NCBI RefSeq assembly: GCF_026151205.1
Contig: NC_087073.1
Location: 3,493,001-3,557,000 of the forward strand
DNA: 64,000 nucleotides
Direction: 5' to 3'
DNA from: Bolinopsis microptera
Taxonomy: Eukaryota > Ctenophora > Tentaculata > Lobata > Bolinopsidae
Below are positions 53,951 through 64,000 of the stretch, piece by piece (position 1 is the stretch's first letter; every line of letters begins with the position of its first letter). A program made the position numbers and the translations under genes. A model generated the notes under the pieces. The model ran no database searches. It had not been told where the DNA came from and was given only the letters and a program-made list of their open reading frames with translations.

Positions 53951-55455
53951 TTGTTCGCAGAGTGGTCGACACCAAATATATAAACTCAATACAGATACGC
54001 AAAACGCATGTCTAATGTGATTATTGTATTATGTTTACTGATTTAATGGTATGCAATAAATATAATGCTGATAGTAAATTGTTGTTGTTTACAAGGGAGC
54101 TGGTCACGAGGTATTAATATAACTTCAGATCTGGTATGCGCAATTATGATTAGGAATGTGCGGTCCCACTAAATCACTCTCAAGAATTTTTAATTTTTTT
54201 TACAGAATGGCGTTTAGCATATGAAATTAGTATCATAATACGTATATTTTTCGATGCTGATTCCGGAACACCCCCGTCTTCCAATTATGCCATGGGGTTA
54301 AAACCTTTCCCTGAGGACCAGTTATGAATAAAAACTGTTTTGGTTTCTTTCGGTTAGAGAACAGTAAAAACCCAAGTCAAGTGAATTAGTATAAGCGAGG
54401 TGGTCTTAAAAAGCATGGTTTACACTCTCTGCCTTGAGGAAGACTTTGAACTTGTGTTCATTTGACGCTTCTATTTTTAGACGATGTTAATTTTATCTCA
54501 TTAGAAGGATATAGCTGTGAACGACTCAGTTTTTGATAGGATAAATTTAAGTGAGGAGCCTATTCATTAAAACACAACAAATGGGACAAAAAGTCACCTT
54601 ATCTTATAAAGGGTTGAAATCATCAGTTTTGTAATTTCTACGTCGATTTGCTCCATAATCAGTAATTTACATAACAATATAAACTGTTGAATAATAATAA
54701 TATTATATCACATCATTATACGATTGAATAATACACACATGACAGGGCATAACCAAACATCTGAGGTGTCAGTTTTTCGCCTTTATAGCACCGCATAGTC
54801 CGCTTAAAGTTGAAGTTCTCTTGAGAAAAAAAAGCCGCGTCTGCTCAAAATTAGGTGTTTACAAAAATAGAGGAGACTGGTCGAGCATGCAGATGGAAGC
54901 AGTCATTAAATCATTTGGACGTGTGACCAAACTCAAAATCAAATCAACCGACAACTTGTTTTATTACTTTCCCATATAATAGCTTTACCAAACTGAGGCA
55001 ATCTACGGTAAACCCAACTAGTTGGCATAGTATTACTATCCAATTTTAATGCTCACTGACGAGGTACCGTCAGGAAAAATGAGCGTGCAAAGGCATATCG
55101 TTTTCAAATTCAGTGATTTTAATTACGAATTTGAGGGCAGCTGTAAGTGTAACATGTAAGTAGTGTGATCGTTTTACAAAATGATAACAATTTTAGCTTA
55201 CATTGTAGGCCGTAGTGCCTGTCGTGATATCAGGGATTACTTATTGTTAGGTTCCAGCAGGATCTGGTACTCCTCATAATTCAGCGGCCTCGACTATGTA
55301 TCGTCAGACATCAATCGTCATCTCGCACAACTCCTTAAGAAAAATAGGTGCTGGGCATGTAAAAATTTGCAGCCTTCCACACAGAGCTTGTTCTCCGTTT
55401 CCCGCTCATTGGACCAGGTGAACTTGCATGCTTGTGATAATGTGGATGTGAGTGT
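53951..55455. other. Gene-free interval with one half of a dispersed direct repeat
   Basis: Bases about 54970-55100 (TCTACGGTAAACCCAACTAG...ACTATCCAAT...TAATGCTCACTGACG) recur in the same orientation at about 56920-57040. No gene was seen; the ORF-like run at 55367-55591 crosses into the small element at 55464. Confidence 0.5.
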
Positions 55456-55463
55456 ATGTGTAC

Positions 55464-55942
55464 CTAAGATGAGAAGTACGAATGAGTCGGACTTTTCAAT
55501 TTACTCGTATCGTACGTACTTTTCAATTCTATTGAAAAGTTCTCCTTCTAGAAATCGATGGAAGAGTTCTAAATCGCATGTTACGGACTAATATTGAGCG
55601 TTTTCAAAAACTTGTGTTTCTATATTCCAATCGTCGATTAACTTAAAGTTTAACTTTCAGAGAAACAAGCTGTTTAAATAAGTAAATTGTCCAGCAATTT
55701 TGTAGAATTTTTGTTTTACTTTTAAATGCTTGCCTGACCTAAGAATTGTGTATTTAATTTATTCGCGAACGGTATATTTTCTCTAACATCGGCAAACAAT
55801 TACATTTTACAACGGCCCCGATGATAATAATTTAAAAACAAAAAAATTCTATCTGAATCGTACGTCGTATGAGTCGGACTTTTCAAAGTTGCGTACAAGT
55901 ACGTACTTTTCCCCCTAAACGAGTCCGTACTTCTCATCTTAG
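55464..55942. mobile_element. 479-bp MITE with 17-bp inverted ends and perfect 8-bp target duplication
   Basis: The ends CTAAGATGAGAAGTACG (55464-55480) and CGTACTTCTCATCTTAG (55926-55942) are perfect inverted repeats flanked by ATGTGTAC at 55456-55463 and 55943-55950. Inside, GAGTCGGACTTTTCAA occurs near both ends. No coding capacity. An 8-bp duplication is made by hAT and P-type transposases; the terminal sequence does not settle which. Confidence 0.9.
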
Positions 55943-55950
55943 ATGTGTAC

Positions 55951-58871
55951 TATACTGTAGTGTATTTCGAATTACCCCCCCTATAGAAAACCAGATTTAT
56001 TTTCTGACAGAAAGCTAGAGATTTACCAAAATATAATATCGACCTTGTTATAAACTCATTTAGACCGTTCTTAACCTAAAATTGCACGAGAAAACTTGGT
56101 TTCAGAACCCAATTATGCTTCCTTATGCTCTAAAATCCATGTTTTACCAATACAATCAACATTTTGATACTGTAGGTCAACTTATTACTTCAAGTATAGT
56201 TATGCGGTAAAGATCAAGACAATCGTCGACTAAACTGATCGATAAGGTAAAGTGTGAACGGTAAAGAAACATTAAACAGTTAACCAACAAGCCGAAATTA
56301 CCAGTACACGCACTCAAGTTCGACACGCACTCTAGTTCGACACGTACTGTAGTTCGACAAACCCTAAGGTTAGACTCTGTCAAACTAGAGTGCGCTACCT
56401 GGATTCAAATTCGACACGTACTAAGAGAACTTCGACTGTCGATCTCAAGCAACGATCCTTTACGAGCTTGAAATCTATTCGTTTGTTTGTTTTCCACTTG
56501 TCTCATGCTGTTCAACTATGTGTGAATGTAATTTCTATTATAATCCATATCTATGAACATTTAATTGACCTCAGACTCGATTGTTAGTTATTAGTAAAAT
56601 CGTAGACTAATAGCGGAGAGATAAAAGATTATCGGTGGTAATATAATAACTCGTACTCCGTTTTATAGATCTAGATTGTAGACTTAGAGTACGCTATAAG
56701 TAGATAAATATCTACCACAATTACCACACTTTACATTATGACAAACGACTAGTAACCGAGTACCGGTCTAGAGATTTGGCTGCTGAACTGGAAACAGTCG
56801 GATATAAATCTATTTTCCTGTTAGCTGGACCAGAACCAAGTGGCAAACAGGAGAATTAAAACTATACCGACAACATACTTGAATTGTATTGCTTTCCCAT
56901 AGCTTTTATACCTAACGGCAAATGGAGGCAATCTTATCTACGGTAAACCCAACTAGTTGTCATAATATTAGTTATTACTATCCAATGTAATGCTCACTGA
57001 CGTGGTATCGCCCAAAGAAATGAGTGCACAAAGGAATTGGTCCTAATGTGTGACCCGCTTGGCGACAACTTCTACCCCTGTTATAGCGATACTTAGTGTG
57101 GAGGCAGTAATTGATGCCTGCCTGTAACGTGTACTTAAACACGATTGCCCAATTATTACAGACTTGCATATGATAACTTATATTGATAATACTGAGCATA
57201 TTGCAGGTATAAAACTATCAGTACTACACAGTGAAATGTATCCTTTACATAATATCACGCAAGATATATACCAATCCTACTTCAAGTTGACCAGTCATAC
57301 TAGCTATAGCACGTGTTAAGTTAATGAAACATCTGAAGTTTCATTTCTCCAATATAATCTCCAATAAACGTCAGATGATACATCAATGTCAAAGGCCTAT
57401 TTGCCTGGAGTAACTAACTACAAGGACAAATTATGTGTGTTTGCGGTGGGAATGTCTAATTCGGTCCGGCGAGCTAAGTGCATTTTAATCTGGACAGTGG
57501 ACTGAACGGCAAGATTAGAGTAATAAGACTAAATTATGAATATAATGAACTTTAAACTTAACCGGATTCATCCCATTAATCTTAAGCTTAGCTAAATTGT
57601 TAATTAAATAATTGTACATATTCTGCATGCGATTTCTAACCACAGGCACACAGAGGTACATCGAAATAAAAGTGCCAACAAACGACAGCGCCATCGGGCC
57701 AGTTGAAAACTTTAAAACAAATCGCGGAAAGCTCATTAAATTCACAGCTTGCAGTCTCGCAATGAATGATAAAATGGCTATCATTTTGTAAATCTATGAC
57801 ACTACTTAAAGCTGCTCTCAAATTCATGATTAAAATCACTTAATTTGAAAACGATACGCCTGTATGCACGATGCTATGATCCTATTTATGTACATACTAT
57901 TACTAAAACATGTACTGGGAGAACAGAAGAATAGAATCATAAGCCCTAGTTTAACAATTTCATGTAATACTAACCACTAACGAACATGATAGATTTTTAT
58001 TTCGAGGGAGACGATAGTTTTCAAGGAGCGCTCCTTGGTAATAAGGGTGCGCTGCACATTATATATAGTATATATTGTATACAGGCAAATTACTAATGGT
58101 CAACTGTATTTATAGTGTTTATAAACAAGTGAGTTGCAATCAGGGCTTTTGTAAACAAGACTCTCAACAGTAAGGACGTGAATTAATTTCAACAGGGCAG
58201 TAGAACAGGGCAATGATGCTGATATAACAAACATTCTAAGGAGTCGGGAGAAAAGTGTGAAGTGGCACGTCTCGCAACAATTATTGGCAAAAGTACAGTT
58301 ACAAGGGAAATTTCGACTAGTGTTCAGGCATTTTATTTCTCGCAGTGTGTAGTGACGGACGAACAAGATGTGAGTGATGTAAAAGTAAGACCACGCAGAC
58401 GTCAGAGTCGTCAGACTTGTTGTCGACTTGTTGTCGCGACAGAATTGAGAACAGATTCAATTTCGTTCAATTCACTTGACGATTGAACTGAACAAATATG
58501 CATACAGTCGGCCTTTCCGACAATCAGTAGATCAAGATGCAAGTGTGAAGTGTTGAAAGTATTGATCATATTATAGTGATACTGCCATTTTTTCAGCAAG
58601 AATTAAGGTGCAATAAACGTTACAGGTGTCTACGATAATTTATATATCAACAATAATCACTCAGTAATCAGTATACCTAATCCTATACAGTATTCCTTTA
58701 AAATTATTACTTTAAACGTTTGGAATAATTTAGTACTTATCTAATTCTTATATCGCAGTTATATCAAGTCGCGACCAAATCCAGGCAAAGTTAGCAGTAG
58801 CAGAGTGAAAATGTTATAATTTTGTCCTATAAATTATAATTATAAGGGATTATAAGGGATTGTAATTATAA
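55951..58871. other. Gene-free interval with short tandem and dispersed repeats
   Basis: Three degenerate copies of CTAGTTCGACACGTACTGT-like units lie at about 56310-56358. Bases 56920-57040 are the second copy of the repeat noted at 54970. Bases 58840-58870 contain short TTATAAGGGATTA-type repeats. The minus-strand hydrophobic frame at 57515-57784 is not supported as a gene. Confidence 0.45.
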
Positions 58872-59054
58872 GGGGACGTTCACATATTACGTAATCACGT
58901 TTTGGACAATTTGTAGCCCACCTCCCCGGCCATCCGTAATCAGTTTATACACATAGCTATTGTGTCAAGATTACACTAGTGTAACTGTAATCATTTGGAA
59001 ACCTCCCTCCCCCCTAGTAGTAGTCAGCTGATTACGTAATATGTGAACGACCCC
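58872..59054. mobile_element. 183-bp MITE with GGGG(A/T)CGTTCACATATTACG ends
   Basis: The left GGGGACGTTCACATATTACG...TAATCA (from 58872) and the right end (reverse complement GGGGTCGTTCACATATTACG...TAATCA, ending 59054) match over about 26 bases with one difference. TAA flanks both sides (58869-58871 and 59055-59057), a possible 3-bp duplication. Such ends are widespread in invertebrate MITEs; I do not assign a superfamily. Confidence 0.8.
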
Positions 59055-60629
59055 TAATCTTATCCACTAAACCATTTGTGATTCGATCAAAGTCAGACGA
59101 AAAATTTCAATGATCGAACCTCAACATTCAGGCTGTATTTGACTTGAGGCAAATTTGCGCTTATCTAAGACATAAGTGGAGATCACTGATCTGTGATCAG
59201 TTGCAGTCTATGCGAAGGTCCGGTAAAGTGAGGAGATTAAGATAACTTATTCATAGGGAATGAACGGAGGCTTTTCCTTCATTGTTTGTGGGAACGATAA
59301 GACGAGACCAAATGTTCATGGCTCTGAAAATACTATTTACTTTTAGCAAATGCCTACTGTATACGTGACACTCATAAAGAGTTAAAGACAAATTTTATTG
59401 TTGCCGTACGCATGGATCATACGTTGTACACGTTTTAAATTAAAATATTAAACCTATACTTAGACTGTGAATAAGTGACTATTTAAATTTTATACAATTA
59501 TAGTATAAATTTAACAAATCACTTGCTATATAAAGCGGAGCGGCATAAAGAACAGTTGTTAGAGCACTTGTGCAGCAGACACTGTTATCAGACTTGTCGT
59601 GCTCCTATCATGTATCACACGGCCCAACCGGCCAAATAGGTGGCACAATGACGTCGACCTAGTCTCTGATGACTTGTAATACAACTCATATCTAGTATCT
59701 TCCCTCTCTCTTCTGATAATAATATCTGTGTGTTGGTGAGTGCTGAGTGCGGGGACAGGCCAGGTAATTGACATGATTGTCTATTGCATCACATCTCTAT
59801 ACAGGATGATGTGGTACCATTATTAGTGATTTCATAGAAAATAATCGAATTGTCACTCGAAATTGTTAAGTATATTGTGTGAGATTGTCTGAGGAAACAC
59901 AGACCCTGGTCAAAGAAGTCGGGGATTTAGCAGCTCAGCTAGTGCGGTCTCCGACTAAAGAATAATAACAGTTTCAATGGGCGCTGAGTAGTTACTTGCG
60001 ATCCAATCCCTTTAATAGCTGGGAACTGTACTCATAATAACAAGCCGGCTATTAAAGGGATCTCTTAGATAGCGGCTTGTTATTACGAGCAGTTTTTATT
60101 GGCACAGGAACACTTCGCTGCCAAAAGAGTAACCTCAAAATGGAGCGATGTATTTAACTGTAACAATTAACTTGTTAGTATAAATGATTGTCTACTAGAC
60201 TGTAAATTTGCCTAAACCTTCAAATTATCGAACCCTATTTGTAAACCCTGCACAGAAAATTGGCTATACGACATAGCTGGGCCTTTGAAGAGAGGGGCTG
60301 GAGCCATCATTACAATTGAATAGTCATATACCCATAAGAGTTATTACCAAAGGGAACTGGTCTAATTTTGGACATAGAACCCTGCCGCTACTCAATCAGT
60401 GTGACTTTGGTAAATATTATTATAAATATTATACAATCCTTTCTCATAATTACGACGGCTTGTTTAGGTAATACAATTTTCTTTTTTACCCTCTAGAATA
60501 ATAACAATTTGACAATACAGATCCGGTGACCTGTATCCGGCTACAATATTGATAATACGTAATATGTACTTACTTTAGGTTGGTTTGGTAGGGATTGCTT
60601 CTGGACAACAGTACTAGTACGTCCTCCAA
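59055..60629. other. Gene-free interval with a nested palindrome
   Basis: Apart from the interleaved inverted repeats at 60006-60085, no gene, RNA or element was recognised. The small minus-strand frame at 59559-59774 has no family resemblance. Confidence 0.4.
60006..60085. repeat. Two interleaved perfect inverted repeats in 80 bases
   Basis: Pair 1: ATCCCTTTAATAGC (60006-60019) with GCTATTAAAGGGAT (60048-60061), 14 bp. Pair 2: TAATAACAAGCCG (60035-60047) with CGGCTTGTTATTA (60073-60085), 13 bp, extending further with one mismatch. The first arm of pair 2 lies in the loop of pair 1, and the second arm of pair 1 lies in the loop of pair 2. This is the topology of an H-type pseudoknot if transcribed. 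Confidence 0.85.
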
Positions 60630-61703
60630 TCATTCCTGGTTCAAATCTTTCTGTAGATTCCATTCCAGAAGTGAGTTGTTGGCGATGGCGGTGTATCCTT
60701 TGGTTGGCAGGGTATCGGGGAACATCTCCAAAAATTGAGCAAGCTTATTGACCTAAATAATCAACCAATAGAGTGGGCGGTCGTTCTTAGCAACCTTTTT
60801 TTCTTAGTATCTAAAAATTTTAAGTTGATTCAATTTCAGTACAAGCTTTTAATGAGAATCACGACGTGTAGATACATGAGACACAAAATGAAAATTGTTA
60901 CAGATACTCCCATGTGTAGCCTGTGTAACACATACTTAGAAACAATTCCTCATATCTATCTCCATTGTATCCACACAAATAGCTTCATCACAATACTTGA
61001 AGACTTTATAAAAAGGAAAATCGATAGAAATTACAAAGACCCCAATAAAATTAATTTTATAGTTTGTAATCACACTTCACAAATTATAAATTATTTTAAT
61101 ATTGTTGCCAAATGGTACATTAGCAAAAGATTTCAGGCAGGGGACATGCCGATCTGGCAGGGATATATCAAACTTCTTAAACTTTCACTTACTGGAGACA
61201 AAATAGGCCACAAAAGTTCTATTGTGTCGATCTTGGCCGATTAGGGCAAATTGTCCACCCCATTTATATTGCTGTCTTTGTTATTTTATTATCAATGGTT
61301 ATTGTTACTATCTTACAGTACTACTAACTGTTTTTTGTAGTACATGCCCTGCTTCCTTCCATTCCTAAACTACCTTACAAGCTCTTCCTCTTTTACACCC
61401 TTTTCAATCACTTCATTTCACTCATTCACTTCATATCTTATTACCACAGTATCTGCCAAAACCAACATGGCCCATGTGGAAGGGGGCCTTGACGTTGTTG
61501 ACCACTTGGCCCTGCATCCCAAGCTGACGGTCGGCCTCCACTCTCTAAAAACATACCTTCAGTGAAGGCAGATGGTCAGCAAATAGCGATGCTAGGGCTT
61601 GGTGTGAACAAATCTTGACCTACTTTCACACCTTTGGGACGACTCTCGCAAATGCGAGAGTAATGACCCCGGGGAGGGCCCCATTGGTTTTAGTAGGTTG
61701 CAT

Positions 61704-61744
<41 letters not shown>

Positions 61745-62126
61745 GCAAGCTTGATACCTTGAAGGGTCCTAGAGCAGTTAGGCTGTTCACTTGTCGTGGT
61801 AGGAGGTTCCATAATCCATAGTCTCGCTGCATTCACTCCAAAGGAATTCTCGTAATGAGTGGCCACTGATCGTTGCGATTTGTTGTTCAGTGGTGGGACT
61901 ATGGCTTTTATGCCATGTCGAGCATTTTCCTTGAATACCATCTTGATGTCTGGATGTCATTTGGAGCAAGGTCGTTTGCCATCGTCCATGTATGGATCAG
62001 GATGTATCGCTCTCTCCGCCTCTGCGGAGATTTAAATTTGGCCTTCTTAAATTGTGCAAGTTCCCTTATATTGGCTATACTATACTTGGTTACAGTTACA
62101 GCTTCCACAATTGCCTCAGCTGGCAA
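60630..62126 (-). pseudogene. Decayed LINE C-terminal tail, interrupted by a poly(A) retroposon
   Basis: On the minus strand, pieces in different frames reassemble a LINE ORF2 end: FKSPQRRRERYILIHTW and NDLAPNDI, then HGIKAIVPPLN, SVATHYENSFGVNAARLW, LLPRQVNSLTALGPFK (to about 61755), then after the insertion FLEMFPDTLPTKGYTAIANN, SLLEWNLQKDLNQE and a stop at 60630. Frameshifts separate the pieces, so it is old. The plus-strand element at 60747-61740 lies inside it. This is a CR1/Rex-like tail distinct from the others here. Confidence 0.75.
60747..61740 (+). mobile_element. 5'-truncated L1/Tx1-like retroposon with poly(A) tail and target duplication
   Basis: The direct repeat TTGAGCAAGCTT lies at 60735-60746 and 61741-61752, both preceded by A-runs; bases 61708-61740 are an uninterrupted A33. 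The open frame to TAG at 61244 encodes LIQFQYKLLMRITTCRYMR, then the zf-RVT-type zinc motif CSLCN...ETIPHIYLHC, and WYISKRFQAGDMPIWQGY. A zinc motif downstream of RT plus a poly(A) tail and long target duplication fits L1/Tx1-clade elements. Bases 61245-61707 are its 3' untranslated region. It landed inside the minus-strand LINE tail. The clean duplication and pure A-tract suggest a young insertion. Confidence 0.85.
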
Positions 62127-63403
62127 AACTTTGAGAACCCATCCAGCTATTCAGGCTCACAAAAGTGTCTATCCAGCTCTCTCAATATTTGCTTTTGGCA
62201 TTTACATTTTTGATATTCTTATTGACAAATTTGTGCCCCCATCACCCATGTGACAAATCGATATCTCAGAACATCGAAGCCGAGAATTCTCCTTGTCTTA
62301 AATTCGAACTTAAAGCTTCGACACTAGAGCGTCCTCACTCCCGAGAGCAGAGAGAAGCTTAAGAGGAATATCATTATTTACGTTGTCAGCGTAATGTGTG
62401 GATCTGGGATCATCGACGTTCCTTAATACTTTATACCCCGGGAAACAAAAAGGTCCCCTGAAGTTTCCCTGAAACCGGAAGCTAGAAATCTAAATACAGT
62501 CTAATGCATGAACAAGTTTCGATCGCGCGCGACCTGAATTTTAACGAATTGCAACAGCGTTTTCTCATCTGCTATTTTTATTCGCGCCTTCCATCAATTG
62601 GCTCAATTTAACCCACAGTGTCCCAACTTAGCTATAAATAGATGACATTACGAAAGAGTTAATAAAGTAGTGCATGTAACCACTGGCGAAATCCATTACA
62701 TGGTGGCAAAATGGTGAGGCCCAAACTTTAACATGCAATGTGCTTGACGATGTTCTATTATAATAAGTCTTGAACCTAATTAGTAACATATCTACGACAG
62801 ACACAGTGAACACAACTCATGAATTGTCAAATGTGGATAAAATCATCAGGGATTTAACACTACTAATTGTAATTATAATTAACGGCAAATCATATATACA
62901 TTACAGTGTAATCTTTCACCAAAACCCTTGAAACTAAATTTAACCAAACTGTAAACATCACGACTGGTTGAAGTCGTTAAAGAAAGCAAATATTAAAATC
63001 AAACGTGGCGACATTTTCGCGTTTCGAATGAGAATAGTGTTCTTCGATCGTGCTGAAAATCCTTTAATCATCTTTTAAATACATAAGTTTGCTAAGTTAA
63101 TTAAATGTTGGGGTTACATGGAATTGTCAGTAAAATCATTATTTGATGGAGCTGAATGTTACGTTTGATAGACGTGTGCTAAGATCGTATATTTTAGTTT
63201 TAAATGAAATTTTATCACCATCCTTTCATAAACAAATAATTTGAGGTCATGATAATACAAATATCATCCCTTGAAATTCACATCTATCATAGAATTATAA
63301 TTTAGCTCACGTTCAAACACACAATATGTTCAAAATATAACAATCAATAAACTCGAATACTGGCAATAAACAGTTTTCCGTCTCTCTCCGTTTTTACATC
63401 AAT
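62127..63403. other. Gene-free interval; ATG8 3' untranslated region expected at its right end
   Basis: The plus-strand frame at 61873-62253 is antisense to the LINE tail and not a gene. No other exon was recognised. ATG8 transcripts should extend leftward from 63404; a TTTATT at about 62577 is one candidate minus-strand polyadenylation signal. Confidence 0.4.

Positions 63404-64000
<597 letters not shown>

Noticed and set aside
61873-62253. 126-codon plus-strand open frame with hydrophobic stretches
   Set aside because: It is the antisense shadow of the LINE tail, whose minus-strand peptides are recognisable.

Overview
The window looks like animal nuclear DNA. It is AT-rich, with multi-exon genes, GT/AG introns of up to several kilobases and many retroelement and DNA-transposon fragments. 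Three cellular genes can be read with confidence, all on the minus strand: a receptor-regulated SMAD of the SMAD2/3 type, a voltage-gated calcium-channel alpha2/delta subunit, and the last coding exon of an ATG8-family autophagy gene. SMAD and alpha2/delta restrict the source to Metazoa. The SMAD mixes SMAD2/3 and SMAD1/5 features, and the ATG8 tail resembles fungal and plant ATG8, so a divergent or early-branching invertebrate is possible. I cannot name the species.

Layout. 1-2206: sequence downstream of SMAD. 2207-18280: the SMAD gene, nine coding exons joined in frame to 450 residues. Its introns hold two related 17-bp minisatellites, a broken GPCR fragment, a small inverted-repeat element, a 3.2-kb hAT-like foldback element and a 5'-truncated LINE. 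18281-33694: transposon-rich intergenic DNA, with the inverted partner of a repeat in SMAD intron 3, a 1.6-kb element carrying a repeated GTGACGGACGTGAC motif, and a terminal-inverted-repeat element split by a LINE with an intact 1148-residue EN-RT protein. 33695-38085: the alpha2/delta gene, seven exons, with one apparent frameshift that must lie within 17 bases. 38086-60600: mostly gene-poor, with two weak exon candidates, LINE and Penelope-like fragments, small inverted-repeat elements and tandem repeats. 60630-62126: an old minus-strand LINE tail interrupted by a plus-strand poly(A) retroposon with a clear target-site duplication. 63404-63494: the ATG8 exon.

The three cellular genes (TGF-beta signalling, calcium-channel trafficking, autophagy) do not form a pathway; they are neighbours in a transposon-rich region. 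The most informative structures are the foldback element, whose empty site survives in a second copy of its host repeat 3.2 kb away, the nested transposons, and the unusual receptor-contact loop of the SMAD. All family calls come from reading translated sequence. No database search was run.
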